Positions 33,577-43,584 of a stretch of 64,000 nucleotides of DNA are shown one piece after another. Where the stretch lies: contig CAVXBB010000005.1 of NCBI GenBank assembly GCA_963759875.1, forward strand, positions 248,001 through 312,000. Direction: 5' to 3'. The position numbers and the translations under genes were made by a program. Within the stretch, counting starts at the first letter, position 1; every line of letters starts with the position of its first letter. The notes under the pieces are model-generated. The model was not told where the DNA came from. It did no database searches and worked only from the letters and a program-made list of their open reading frames with translations. The DNA comes from JAFAGX01 sp963759875 (GTDB taxonomy: Bacteria; Acidobacteriota; Terriglobia; Terriglobales; Acidobacteriaceae).

Positions 33577-33932
33577 TGCCAACCACTGCAACTGAGGATC
33601 TGCGCCTGGCCAATCGCAATTTGTCTATCAGGTTCGAACGTTTGCAGTCTTGCGAAAACCGCGCGCCCTCAATTCAACCCGCAGATTTTTCTAAGCTACG
33701 GAACGAGATTTTGTGCGCTGTGAATTGTATGCGCAGCTTGCCTCACGATTGGGACTCAGATCAACAATTGCAAGCAGAGGTTTCCGCCTGCCGCCGTAAC
33801 CTGCAGCAGATCGCGCGGCTCCTGCCTGGTTTTCATGTTCTGCTGCAGGCTGAGAAGAGGCGCTTGCAGCTTGCGCTCGATCATCTGGACACGACCGCCG
33901 CATGGGCCGAGGCTAGCAGAAAAAGCCTTTAA
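33576..33932 (+). CDS. small helical protein after fliS, possibly FliT-like chaperone
   Basis: 118 residues from the ATG at 33576, overlapping the fliS stop codon by one base. It is strongly helical with no signal peptide, begins MPTTATEDLRLANRNLSIRFERLQ and ends LLQAEKRRLQLALDHLDTTAAWAEASRK. Position (fliD-fliS-x) and size fit a FliT-type or other late flagellar chaperone, but I see no diagnostic motif, so the assignment rests on context. Confidence 0.55.
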   Translation: MPTTATEDLRLANRNLSIRFERLQSCENRAPSIQPADFSKLRNEILCAVNCMRSLPHDWDSDQQLQAEVSACRRNLQQIARLLPGFHVLLQAEKRRLQLALDHLDTTAAWAEASRKSL

Positions 33933-33959
33933 GGGCCTGCTTTGGCGAAAGTGCGGAGC

Positions 33960-34856
33960 CTACTGCTTCAGGTAATCGAATAAACTGCTTCGCGGCATGG
34001 TGCTAATGGCATCGAGCGTGGCGTTGATCGCGGTCTGGTCGCTCGCAACCTGACTTGCTACCCCAGCCATATCGGCGCCCGCGGCTGTATCCTGTTGCTG
34101 GCTTAGGTTTACTTTTTCTGTGTTGAGGAATGTCTCCTGGTTCTGTGCCTGATTCATGGCATTGCCATAGAACACGCGCTGACTGGTGACGTAGTTGTAC
34201 GCGTTAGTGACGGCGGTTACAGCGTCGCCAACCCCGGAGTTGTTTTTCAGCCCATTAATTAGATCGCTGATCGCCTGAAACACATCCGCTCCAGGACCGT
34301 TGAATATCTGAGACCCTGGCAAATTAACCTGGACTTGGTAGCCGTTGCCGATGGTGACGAGATTCGTGCCGCTATTGCCTTTGTAGCTGACGCCGGAAGG
34401 AGCAGTGTCATCGGCCACAAAAGGTTGCGTCGCTGCAGTGCCAGCGAAGAGAAACTGACCTTGATACGAGGTGTTTGCCAGACTAATGAGCTGGCTTTGA
34501 ATCCCGCTCAGTTCAGCCGCAATCGCAGAACGATCTGAATCGGAAAGGGTTCCGTTCGCTCCTTCCACCCCAAGACTGATGGCCCGCTGCAAAACCGATA
34601 TCACAGAGTTGAGCGTTGAATCGGCGGTCGAGAGCTGGCCGTTGATGCTGCCAATACTCTGCTGAAAAGAATCGACCTGGGTGCTTGCGCTCTGGATTTG
34701 AACCAGCTGGGCAGCGCCGGCCGGATCGTCGGAAGGCTTATTAATCGTGCTTCCACTTCCAAGCTCCAAGGTGGCTGTGCTCTGCTGCTGCTGCAGATTT
34801 TCAAGAGCAGTCAGCAGATCCGGCATCGGGTAAGGATTAACTCGTAGGCTGCTCAT
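33960..34856 (-). CDS. flgL: flagellar hook-associated protein FlgL (HAP3)
   Basis: 298 residues. The N terminus RVNPYPMPDLLTALENLQQQQSTATLELGSGSTINKPSDDPAGAAQLVQIQ is the FlgL/flagellin D0-D1 helix pair, and the C terminus QRVFYGNAMNQAQNQETFLNTEKVNLSQQQDTAAGADMAGVASQVASDQTAINATL completes it. It forms the hook-filament junction with FlgK. Start overlaps the flgK stop (ATGA). Confidence 0.9.
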   Translation of the reverse strand: MSSLRVNPYPMPDLLTALENLQQQQSTATLELGSGSTINKPSDDPAGAAQLVQIQSASTQVDSFQQSIGSINGQLSTADSTLNSVISVLQRAISLGVEGANGTLSDSDRSAIAAELSGIQSQLISLANTSYQGQFLFAGTAATQPFVADDTAPSGVSYKGNSGTNLVTIGNGYQVQVNLPGSQIFNGPGADVFQAISDLINGLKNNSGVGDAVTAVTNAYNYVTSQRVFYGNAMNQAQNQETFLNTEKVNLSQQQDTAAGADMAGVASQVASDQTAINATLDAISTMPRSSLFDYLKQ

Positions 34857-36250
34857 CCTGTTAATGTCCCCATATTGATGACCGCGTATAGCATATCGTT
34901 GATGGTGGTCACCACTTGTGCCGCGGCATCAAAGGCATTTTGATACTGCACCATGTTGGAGGCTTCTTCGTTGAGCGAGACACCGGAAATGCTCCCCCGC
35001 TGATCCTGCAATTGATTGAGCATCAACTGAGAAGAACTGAGCTCCGCCGACGCACTGGAGACGTCATTACCAACTTGGTAAACGATATTGGAATAGTAGT
35101 CCGTAGGATTCTGGCCCTGTGCAATAGCTTGACCCTGCACGGCGGATAAACCCGCCAAGTTGCCATTACTGGCGGAGGCAGTGGCATCGGAACTGGCAGC
35201 GATGAGTGAGGGATCGGAAATCGCAACTGCCATCGTTGCTGCTGCACCTTGTCCCGACACTGGCGGGGCAACGAAGAGATTCCCACCCGCTTGCAGCTTC
35301 CCGTCTGGCTGCTGCACCAGCGTAAATCCTTGTGCGTTCGCCGCGTTGAGGTTGTTTGCCAGGCCAGCAGCAAGCGTATCTAAATTCGAAAGCAGGGTTG
35401 GGATTTTCTGATCGCGGACTTGGATCAGTCCAGCCACTTCGCCAGAGGTTAATTTCGACGTGATATCGATTCCCTGCGCGTAAATGTCCTGGACGCCCGA
35501 ACTATTTGTCTCTGTGCTCAAGGCAAAACTTTGCGCGCCGACTACCAGCGCCGTTCCATTAGAAGTGGTAAGGGTCAGGCCATCGTCGCTCTGGATACTG
35601 GAAACATCCACCAGAGACGAAAGCTGCCCGATCAAAACATCGCGCTGATCGACTAACGCGCTAGCGTCCTGATTGACTCCCTGCAACTGACTAATCTGGC
35701 CGTTCAAGGCCGCAATTTGCTGCGTGAGCACGTTGATCTGACTGACGTCCTGGCTCACCTGCAGATCGAGATTAGAGCGCTGTTGGGTTAGATTGTTGGC
35801 AGTGTTGTTGAACGCCGTAGACATGTTTCCCGCAGCCGTTAGTACTCCTTGGCGCAACGCCAAGTTTGTGGGATCGGTCGAGAGCTGATTCAGAGTGCTG
35901 AAAAAATTCGATATCTCCGTCCCAATGTCGCTGCTGCTACTCGTAAACTGCACCTGTGCCTGCTGCATGGCAGTAACGTATGCATTTAGTTGACCCTGCT
36001 GCTGTGTCTCTTCCTGAATCCTGAGCTGCAGAATGGGGTCGCGCAGGCTCTGCAATTTTTCCAGAGATACGCCAGTTCCATAACTGATTGAGCCAATCGT
36101 CACCGGATCGTTTTCCCCCAAGACAGGCTGCAGCCGAGAATACCCTGGAGTGTTAACGTTCGCCACGTTGTTGGTGGTGGCATCCATCGCGCCCTGCTCG
36201 GCTCCTAGTGCGCCAGTTGCCACCGACATGATGCCAAAAAGGCTGGCCAT
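34853..36250 (-). CDS. flgK: flagellar hook-associated protein FlgK (HAP1)
   Basis: 465 residues. N terminus SLFGIMSVATGALGAEQGAMDATTNNVANVNTPGYSRLQPVL is the flagellar rod/hook signature (ANVNTPGYSR). Mid-protein has GQISQLQGVNQDASALVDQRDVLIGQLSSLVDVS, and the C terminus SGVSLNEEASNMVQYQNAFDAAAQVVTTINDMLYAVINM is the paired D0 helix. Somewhat shorter than enteric FlgK. Between flgN and flgL in one operon. Confidence 0.92.
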   Translation of the reverse strand: MASLFGIMSVATGALGAEQGAMDATTNNVANVNTPGYSRLQPVLGENDPVTIGSISYGTGVSLEKLQSLRDPILQLRIQEETQQQGQLNAYVTAMQQAQVQFTSSSSDIGTEISNFFSTLNQLSTDPTNLALRQGVLTAAGNMSTAFNNTANNLTQQRSNLDLQVSQDVSQINVLTQQIAALNGQISQLQGVNQDASALVDQRDVLIGQLSSLVDVSSIQSDDGLTLTTSNGTALVVGAQSFALSTETNSSGVQDIYAQGIDITSKLTSGEVAGLIQVRDQKIPTLLSNLDTLAAGLANNLNAANAQGFTLVQQPDGKLQAGGNLFVAPPVSGQGAAATMAVAISDPSLIAASSDATASASNGNLAGLSAVQGQAIAQGQNPTDYYSNIVYQVGNDVSSASAELSSSQLMLNQLQDQRGSISGVSLNEEASNMVQYQNAFDAAAQVVTTINDMLYAVINMGTLTG

Positions 36251-36254
36251 GATC

Positions 36255-36713
36255 TCATCCTCGCAAATTTTGTGTTGCAGCTGCAGCTGGGCGTGCAGGT
36301 GGAACGTATGTGGCTGCAGAGTTCGCTAGAACGCGACAAAAGATATCGATCGTACGCCGGGCGCGCCGCAAGAACGCCCCATATGTACGGTTCAACTGGC
36401 CTACTTGCGCCTCGACCGCGGCTAATTCCGTGGTTAATTCTCTCTGTCTAGCCCGAGCGAGTTGAACTGGTCCCATGACATCGGCTCCCCCGCTCGCAGC
36501 GCTGGTAATCGAAGCAATTTCGCTGCTCAATTCAGGGGCTTGTCGTCGCAACTCGTTACACAGCCCTTGCTGTCGTTCCGTCTCCACAGTCAACTGCCGG
36601 CGATCGGAACGGACCAAAGCGGATTGCGCATGCTGCAAAGAATCGGCCAATTCACGCAGGAGATTAATCCTTCGTTCCAGAAGTTGATTAATGGAAGAAA
36701 GCTCTTGCTCCAT
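36255..36713 (-). CDS. flgN: FlgN-like hook-protein chaperone
   Basis: 152 residues, all-helical: LLERRINLLRELADSLQHAQSALVRSDRRQLTVETERQQGLCNELRR and a C-terminal LNRTYGAFLRRARRTIDIFCRVLANSAATY. FlgN proteins escort FlgK and FlgL to the export gate. The identification relies on the FlgN_N-like helix pattern plus position just before flgK. The C-terminal LRRARRT...RVLANS segment is typical of the hook-protein binding helix. Four bases from flgK. Confidence 0.8.
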   Translation of the reverse strand: MEQELSSINQLLERRINLLRELADSLQHAQSALVRSDRRQLTVETERQQGLCNELRRQAPELSSEIASITSAASGGADVMGPVQLARARQRELTTELAAVEAQVGQLNRTYGAFLRRARRTIDIFCRVLANSAATYVPPARPAAAATQNLRG

Positions 36714-36926
36714 GCCGCATCCGTTTCAGGCTAGATTGTCAATCTGGTGCTGCGGGTTTCGGAATTGTCCTCTCTCTCGGAGTTGCTGGACTCCTCTGCT
36801 GCTGGCCGTCGTGCACGAGTTCGGGGCTCCCGCCGGGGATCGTTGCCCAAACGCTCCGGTAGCCATGTCGTAGGTTCTATACGTTCGGTTCCGATCTCGC
36901 TCATACCATCCTATGCACCTTTGTGC

Positions 36927-37220
36927 TTACGCAGCCGTGCTCGACATATACGAAAGCAATGCCTCGGCGGTCTGTTTTGAGCTGACTTCGTAGTTTCCCG
37001 TGCGAATGCTTTCCGACAGAGCGGCAACTCTCTCTTGCCGCATTTCTGGAACTTGGCTTACGCTTGCCGCGAGACTTTGCACCTTCTCGTATTCCGGCGA
37101 CAGTTTAGTCACAGCGGCCGCCAAATCAGTTGCTTTGGACTGCGATGATGTGCGGGTGGAATTGGCCGATCCCGCAGGATCTAACGTTTGCTGGAGGCTG
37201 GTACCTAAGTCAATTCTCAT
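36927..37220 (-). CDS. flgM: anti-sigma-28 factor FlgM
   Basis: 97 residues from the ATG at 37220, behind a strong GAGGAGGGTG ribosome site. The C-terminal half EKVQSLAASVSQVPEMRQERVAALSESIRTGNYEVSSKQTAEALLSYM is the FlgM sigma-binding region (V..LR..I..G.Y.v....iA..ml). It holds FliA inactive until the hook is finished and FlgM is exported. A sigma-28 promoter lies upstream, giving the usual feedback. The 213 bp between flgM and flgN hold no supported gene. Confidence 0.88.
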   Translation of the reverse strand: MRIDLGTSLQQTLDPAGSANSTRTSSQSKATDLAAAVTKLSPEYEKVQSLAASVSQVPEMRQERVAALSESIRTGNYEVSSKQTAEALLSYMSSTAA

Positions 37221-37255
37221 CACACCCTCCTCGTCTGTATTCCCCTGCAATTTAA

Positions 37256-37282
37256 GTATCGGCAAGTAATTAGAAAGCTTTA
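37256..37282 (-). promoter_or_regulatory. sigma-28 (FliA) promoter of flgM
   Basis: On the minus strand, TAAA (complement of 37279-37282), a 15-bp spacer and GCCGATAC (complement of 37256-37263). This matches TAAA-N15-GCCGATAA in all but the last base or two. It is about 35 bp before the flgM start codon. Confidence 0.78.
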
Positions 37283-37382
37283 ATCTGTTTGTGAACCAAC
37301 CTCTATCCCAGCGCTTTATACCGTTTTTAGCCGCTGATCGCGGCATTTATTGGCTTTCGGGGGTTGCCCCTAGAGCCCAGTC

Positions 37383-37841
37383 GTGCTAGAAACGCCAGAG
37401 GGAGTTATTCCAACCAGCATGGCAGCCAGTTCCGGAGCCCGAGTCAGCCCACGCGTGAAGGTGGGATCCAAATCGGCCACTGCCGAAATCGTGATCCCTG
37501 ACAAGCTTTATTTTCGTATTGGGGAAGTAGCCGAGCTATGTCGCTTGCCTGCTTACGTTCTACGTTTCTGGGAGACGGAGTTTCCGCAGCTGAAGCCGGT
37601 AAAGAGTAGCACCGGCCAACGCATGTACCGGCACAAAGATGTTGAAAGCGTTCTCCACATCAAGAAGCTTCTTTATGAGGAGGGATTTACCATCGCCGGA
37701 GCGCGTCAGCAATTGCGGGCAGAGAACAAAGGTGACAAGAAGCAGAATCCATTACCGTTTCCGGAACGTCCCGCTTCCGATCTGAAACACATCCGGGAAG
37801 GTCTGCGCGAGATTCTTACGATCCTTGCCGGGCGCCACTAG
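37383..37841 (+). CDS. MerR-family transcriptional regulator
   Basis: 152 residues from GTG 37383, or 140 from the ATG at 37419. The winged helix-turn-helix KLYFRIGEVAELCRLPAYVLRFWETEFPQLKPVKSSTGQRMYRHKDVESVLHIKKLLYEEGFTIAGARQQL is the MerR N-terminal domain with R-x-W-E-x-E-F typical of the MerR/HspR-like subgroup. It is followed by a short C-terminal helix without Cys ligands, so it is not a metal sensor. It probably opens the trpA operon (30 bp upstream); the ligand is unknown. Confidence 0.85.
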   Translation: MLETPEGVIPTSMAASSGARVSPRVKVGSKSATAEIVIPDKLYFRIGEVAELCRLPAYVLRFWETEFPQLKPVKSSTGQRMYRHKDVESVLHIKKLLYEEGFTIAGARQQLRAENKGDKKQNPLPFPERPASDLKHIREGLREILTILAGRH

Positions 37842-37871
37842 CCACCAGGCGCTTTATCATCCATTCAGCGA

Positions 37872-38633
37872 ATGCCCTTGCTCTTCGAAAAACGCCCAGT
37901 ACTAGTCGCTTACGTCACCTGTGGTGATCCGGATCTAAGCACGACGCGAGACATCGTGATGGCCGCGATCGATACTGGTGCAGGCGTAGTCGAGCTCGGA
38001 GTACCCTTCAGCGACCCAGTAGCGGATGGGCCAGTGATCCAGCGTGCCAGCCAACGTGCCTTGCGGAGTGGCACATCATTGCAGCAAGTCATCAGACTGG
38101 CCGGTCAAATTCGCCAACGTTCCAAGGCAGGGCTGATCATCTTTTCTTATCTGAATCCCATCCTGCGAATAGGCTTGAAAGATTTCGCCACTGCAGTCCA
38201 GGATGCGGGCATCGATGGTGCACTGATTACCGACCTGCCGGTACAAGAAGCCGGCGATTACTTGCACGAAATGCGAGAGCGCGGCTTGGCCACAGTATTT
38301 CTTGCGGCACCCACCAGCACGGAGGCACGACTAAGGAGCATTGTCCAAGCCTCAACGGGGTTCATCTACGCTGTATCGCGCACCGGTGTAACTGGCGTGC
38401 GCAAACAACTGGACGAAGATGCGCAATTGCTAGTTCAGCGGCTTAGAAAGTACACTGATCTGCCGATTGCAGTTGGTTTCGGCATATCGTCTGCGGATCA
38501 ATTTCGCTCGGTCGCACAGTTCGCGGATGCCGCAGTCGTGGGCAGCGCGATTGTCGAGCTGATCGAGCAAAATCCCGGCGGGGAAGCGAAGGCTGTGGCA
38601 GAATTTGTCAAACAGCTGGTAGCGAGTAATTAG
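37872..38633 (+). CDS. trpA: tryptophan synthase alpha chain
   Basis: 253 residues, TIM barrel. Motifs: AYVTCGDPDLSTT, VELGVPFSDPVADGPVIQRASQRAL (with the catalytic Glu and the FSDP signature), YLNPILRIG, DGALITDLPVQEA, AAPTSTEARL, GFIYAVSRTGVTGVR and VGFGISSADQF. It cleaves indole-3-glycerol phosphate to indole and glyceraldehyde-3-phosphate and passes indole to TrpB. trpB is not in the window. Confidence 0.95.
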   Translation: MPLLFEKRPVLVAYVTCGDPDLSTTRDIVMAAIDTGAGVVELGVPFSDPVADGPVIQRASQRALRSGTSLQQVIRLAGQIRQRSKAGLIIFSYLNPILRIGLKDFATAVQDAGIDGALITDLPVQEAGDYLHEMRERGLATVFLAAPTSTEARLRSIVQASTGFIYAVSRTGVTGVRKQLDEDAQLLVQRLRKYTDLPIAVGFGISSADQFRSVAQFADAAVVGSAIVELIEQNPGGEAKAVAEFVKQLVASN

Positions 38634-38690
38634 GATGTTGGCCGCTGCGTACGTGCTGCGAGTCAGTGAACCAGCTTTCCACACTAAGCC

Positions 38691-39002
38691 ATGGACATCT
38701 TTCAGTGGCGCAAACAAATCGACGAGCTTGATTGCGAGCTGGTACATCTCTTAAACGAGCGTGCAAAAGCCGCACACGAGGTCGGCAAGCTAAAGCGCGG
38801 CTTGGGCATGCCCATCGTTGAACCAGACCGTGAGCAAACTGTCTTCAACAATGTCTGCCGCGTTAATCGAGGTCCGTTATCTGACCCGGAACTGATCACC
38901 ATCTATGAACGGATCATGAATGTTATGCGTCAGATTCAGCGGGAAGAGATTGCGCCGGATCCTTTGCAGGCTGGCCCTGCAAAAGCAACCGATCTAAAGT
39001 AA
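38691..39002 (+). CDS. chorismate mutase, AroQ type
   Basis: 103 residues. AroQ helical signature: WRKQIDELDCELVHLLNERAKAAHEVGKLKRGLGMPIVEPDREQTVFNNV ... LSDPELITIYERIMNVMRQIQRE, with catalytic Arg (start), Lys (GKLK), Arg/Glu (DREQ). It converts chorismate to prephenate for Phe/Tyr synthesis. Mono-functional, since no dehydratase domain follows. 58 bp after trpA. Confidence 0.9.
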   Translation: MDIFQWRKQIDELDCELVHLLNERAKAAHEVGKLKRGLGMPIVEPDREQTVFNNVCRVNRGPLSDPELITIYERIMNVMRQIQREEIAPDPLQAGPAKATDLK

Positions 39003-39147
39003 GTTTTTTCTGCGTACCCAATCAGCCATAGCGGCACAGTTGTGCTGTAGCGACCATTCGCGAAATCGAACTGTATGCGGGGGAGTTTCGTCGCTGAGGC
39101 GGAATAAGAAACGCATTCAGATTCGGCGCGGCTGTTAAACTGGGTCG

Positions 39148-41932
39148 TTGCCTGCCAAAAGAAAATTCCAGAGTGACACGGGTGATGCCAGCTCGAGCAT
39201 CGCATTGGCGCCTCAGCACCGGACGAAGGAAAGAATTTTCCTAATCGACGCGATGTCGTTCATCTTTCGTGCCTACCATGCGATGGCGCGCCAGCGTGGT
39301 ATGTCCACGAAAACAGGAGTGCCAACTGCAGCTACGTATGTTTTTGTGAACATGCTGCAGAAGTTGCGGAATGATTTTGATCCTGAATATTTGGCCGCTG
39401 TTTTTGACGTAGCCGCCCCCACCTTTCGCGATCAGCAGGCCGGAGCAATTACAAGCGTTCGAAAATTCGATCTGAAGACGCAAACGTTCCAGGAGATCGA
39501 ATACCACGGCTACAAGGCCAATCGTGCCGAAATGCCTGGCGATCTGGCGCAGCAACTACCTTACATTCGCAGAGCGCTGCAAGCCTATCGGATTCCGATC
39601 ATAGAGCTCGCAGGTTACGAAGCCGACGATGTGATCGGCACGTTAGCGCAGAAAGCGGTGAAACAAGGGTACTCCGTCTACGTGGTTTCCAGCGATAAAG
39701 ACATGCTGCAGTTGGTCAATGAGCACATCCACGTGCTGAATCCGCCAAAAGACAACCTGATTTGCGATGCGCAGAAAGTGGAAGAGATTCTCGGGGTTCC
39801 TCCAGAGCGGGTCGTGGACGTCATGGCATTGCGCGGAGACAGCATCGACAATATCCCGGGTGCCCCCGGGATCGGGGACAAGGGATCCGTTGAGTTAATT
39901 AGACGTTTCGGCAGCGTCGAACAAGCTTTAGACCACGCGGATGAAGTGGAGAAGAGAACGTACCGCGAGTCCTTGCAGAACAACCGCGACATCATCCTTT
40001 TAAGCAAGCAGCTGGTCACAATCGATTGCAATGTTCCAATCGACTTGGATATCGATGCCATGAAAGCAGGAGAGCCAGAAGTCGAGAGCCTTCGCACTCT
40101 CTTCACCGAATTGGAGTTTACGTCTCTACTTAAAAGCGTCTTGCCAGTCGTTCAAGTGAGCGAAACCCGTTATGCCGAAGCGAAGTCAGGGGCGGACGTG
40201 GAAGCGGTGATAAATGCAATTCTTGAGCACGGGTTTCTGGCGGTCGCGGTAGAAAGCGAACGCGTGTCCTTGAGCGTACGCGAAAATGAAGCCGCCGAGA
40301 TCGAAGACAGTGAACTGCCACTGCTGACAGGAAGTGTCAGTTCCACTGGGCCAACTGAATATCGCGATTTCGTCCGCGCCCGGAACCGCGATCACAGTTT
40401 TCGTGGGTACCGAGACAGCATTAACGAGCTTAAAATCGGCCCTCGCGAATCCAGCATTGCCAAAAGCCATACATGATCGCAAAACTGCGAGTCACGTCTT
40501 CGAACCACAACAGATTTTCCTTCAAAACGTGCGGCACGATCCCATGCTTTATTCCTACCTGCTGGATCCAACCTACTCTTCGCATCGGCTGGCGGATGTC
40601 GCCCTCAGGCGATTCAACCTCAAACTGAATGGAACCTTGCCTGAATCCGCTGATATTACTGGCAGGCTCACGACAACCCTCCGGGACGAAGTAGAGTCCG
40701 CCGGTCTTCTGAAAATCTACGACGAAATTGATCTACCACTCGTACCGGTGCTTGCCCGTATGGAAAACGCAGGGGTAAAGATCGATCGCAAAGCACTATC
40801 CGCAATGTCTTCGCGGCTGGAGCGCGAGATAGATGCGAAAGCCCGGGAAATCTACTATTGCTGCGGCCAGGAATTTAATATTAGTTCACCCAAACAGCTG
40901 GGTGATGTGCTGTTCAACAAGCTGAACCTGCCCAAGCCGGTAAAATACGGCAAAGGCAAGACCATCTCGACCGCCGTTGACGTATTGGAGGGATTGGCGG
41001 CGAATCACGAAGCGCCAAGGCTAGTTTTGGAATACCGTCAGCTCTCGAAGCTAAAATCAACCTACGTTGACGCGCTTCCGGCCCTGCTCAATCCTGCAAC
41101 TGGCCGCTTGCACACCACATTTTCTCAGACCGGAACCTCAACTGGACGCTTGTCGTCTGCAAATCCGAATTTGCAGAATATCCCGATTCGAACCGAACTC
41201 GGGCGCGAGATTCGCGCGGCTTTCACGGTTGAACCAGGTCATCTGTTGCTGGCAGCGGACTACTCTCAAATCGAGCTGCGGCTGCTGGCGCATTTTTCCA
41301 AGGATCCTCTGCTGGTCGAAGCATATCGGCGCGGAGATGACATTCACACCCTAACTGCGTCCCAGGTTTTCGGCGTTCCGCCGCTTATGGTCACTCCCGA
41401 CCACCGCCGTCAGGCCAAGGTCGTAAATTTTGGCATTGTGTACGGGCTTTCGCCATTCGGGCTTTCGCAGAACCTGGGGATTACAACCGGAGAAGCCAAG
41501 AAATTCATCGATGCTTATTTTGAGAAGTATCAAGGCGTACGAAGGTTTATCGACGCAACTCTTGATGAAGCCCGGCGCGAGCAAAAAGTGAGGACCTTGT
41601 TCGGACGGGTGCGCCCTATTCCTGACATCAACAGCAAGAACGCAAATCTGCGTGGATTTGCTGAACGGACCGCCGTTAACACGCCACTGCAGGGTACCGC
41701 TGCCGACCTCATCAAGATGGCAATGATTCGCATCGATCAAGACCTGCACAAGCGGGGACTGAAATCAAGAATGACGCTACAGGTTCATGACGAATTGGTA
41801 TTTGAAGTCCCGGAGGACGAAGTCGAGCAGATGAAGAGTGTCGTTCGTGAGCAGATGGAGCAAGTGCATCCGTTGACCGTACCGCTGTTGGTGGAAATCG
41901 GCGTAGGGCCGAATTGGCGTGATTTGGAGTAG
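39148..41932 (+). CDS. polA: DNA polymerase I, one frameshift
   Basis: About 927 residues after repair, normal for PolA. The TTG start at 39148 is the only early in-frame start. Residues 30-300 form the 5'-3' exonuclease (IFLIDAMSFIFRAYHA, AVFDVAAPTFRDQ, GYEADDVIGTLA, VVSSDKDMLQLV, GDSIDNIPGAPGIGDKG). The middle is a degenerate 3'-5' exonuclease-like region. C-terminal polymerase motifs: TGTSTGRLSSANPNLQNIPIR, ADYSQIELRLLAHFS (motif A), VNFGIVYGLSPFGLSQNL (motif B) and QVHDELVFEVP (motif C). One inserted base near 40330 (GGAAG) splits the two halves. The break falls in the variable exonuclease-like domain. Replicates and repairs DNA. Confidence 0.93.
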
Positions 41933-41990
41933 GACTGCGAGAGCGATCGGCTGGGCTAACGGTTGACTATTAGCAGCTCTTTAAGTCCGA

Positions 41991-42176
41991 TCATGGCTCG
42001 CCGTTTCTCGTTCCGCCGCCTCCCGAAGCATTCTGCGTTCGGGCAATGGCAATTCTTCTTGCTCGCGACAGGCGCCGCAGCAAAAACCAATATAGAAACC
42101 ATAGAAGCACGCCCCCGACGGCGAAGAGCAACAAGAGGTTCGAAACAGCTGCGAAATTCTCCAAGAACCTTGTCAT
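41991..42176 (-). CDS. possible small membrane protein downstream of glmM
   Basis: 61 residues from the ATG at 42176 (a TTG at 42203 is possible). One membrane helix (LLLLFAVGGVLLWFLYWFLLRR) is followed by an Arg-rich cytoplasmic tail (RRLSRARRIAIARTQ). Same strand as cdaA-cdaR-glmM, and about 40 bp after the glmM stop. The ribosome site is poor. No family recognised; included because composition and position are plausible for a real small gene. Confidence 0.4.
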   Translation of the reverse strand: MTRFLENFAAVSNLLLLFAVGGVLLWFLYWFLLRRLSRARRIAIARTQNASGGGGTRNGEP

Positions 42177-42211
42177 GTGGAAGCGTTCGGGTATTGTCAG
42201 CAAAAACGTGC

Positions 42212-43580
42212 CTACGTGCCTAACGCATTTCTGATCGCATCCGCGATGTTCTGCGTCAGCGCTTGCATTTTTTCTTCCGATTCAGCCTCCACCATAACTC
42301 GGGCGAGAGCTTCAGTGCCGGAATAGCGAACTACCACGCGTCCATTGCCGTCGAGTTCGCGCTCCGCCATCTCAATGGCGCACTGAATTTCTGGTACTTG
42401 GGCAAAGGGAACTTTCTCGCGAACCTTGATGTTCTGAATTTTTTGTGGAAATACTTTCAGGTCGGCAACCAGATCAGCCAGAGGCTGTGCACTTCGCGCC
42501 ATAATTTCCATCACGCGCAGCGCCGTCAGCAACCCATCTCCAGTGGTCGCATCGCCGTCGCGAAAAATAATATGCCCGGACTGTTCCCCTCCGAGGATGG
42601 CTCCAGTCTTCAGCATCTCTTCGAGCACATACTTATCGCCAACGTTGGCGCGTATCATGCCAATTCCCGAGTTCCGCAACGCGATCTCCAGGCCCATGTT
42701 CGACATTGTCGTGGCAACAATCGTTGATCCTTTAAGCATGCCGCGGGATTGGAAATCGCGAGCAGCAAGCAAGAGCACCGCATCTCCATTTACCATCTTT
42801 CCATTCGCATCGCTAAACAGAGCACGATCGGCATCGCCGTCGAAGGTCACTCCTAAATCCAGGTTTCCGTTTTGTTCGCCAACTGCCTTGGCGACCACTT
42901 CCGGATGCAGCGCTCCACAATTCTGATTGATGTTTTTGCCATCGGGTGATGCATTGATGAACGCGGCCTTGATCCCGCAGGCTCGAAACAGCTCCGGGGC
43001 TTCCGCAGTGGCTGCACCATTTGCGCAATCTACCATGATGCGGAGACGGCTGAGATCGGTGCTGACGTTTTTGGTCAGCCAATCAACATATTCCTTGCGA
43101 AGGCTTGCCTCACCGGGCAAACTTGCTATGCGTCTCGCCGCCGAAACCTTCCCGGTATCAGCATTCTGCAGCAGGGAAAAAATCTCTTTCTCGATGGCAA
43201 GCTCATGAGCGTCGGGCAACTTGTACCCGTCGCCGGAGAAAACTTTGATGCCGTTATCAGTCCAAGGATTATGCGAGGCGGAGATCACTACTCCAGCCGC
43301 GTACTTGCGAGAGCGCGCCAAGTAGGCCACTCCGGGGGTGGTGATGACGCCCGCGCTATGTACTTCACAGCCGCTGCTAACCAGATCCCTGCATGCACGC
43401 GGTCTGCGATCCATGAGCTTGACTCTCGCGTGTCCTGACCAATCACCACGCGCGGGTGGGGATCGGCGCGAATTAGATCGTGGCCGAGAGCCCGGCCGAT
43501 GAGGTATGTACTTTCCTCGGTGAGCGGGAATTCGCCTGCGACTCCCCGAATGCCATCGGTACCGAAGAGTTGTCTGTCTT
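42212..43580 (-). CDS. glmM: phosphoglucosamine mutase, frameshifted near its N terminus
   Basis: GlmM interconverts glucosamine-6-phosphate and glucosamine-1-phosphate for peptidoglycan. The N-terminal RQLFGTDGIRGVAGEFPLTEE and IGQDTRESSSWIA are readable in a different frame from the rest, which continues GVVISASHNPWTDNGIKVFSGDGYKLP (phosphoserine loop SASHNP), VTFDGDADRALFSD (metal site DGDADR), GEQSGHIIFRDGDATTGDGLLTALR and VVRYSGTEALARVMVE. At least two indels are needed between 43390 and 43580. The start codon is not clear, because an in-frame stop precedes RQLFG. Third gene of cdaA-cdaR-glmM. Confidence 0.85.
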
Positions 43581-43584
43581 GTCG

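Noticed and set aside
40320..40345. Programmed frameshift in polA
   Set aside because: No slippery heptamer or downstream structure is evident and other genes in the window show the same random-looking indels; sequence error is simpler.
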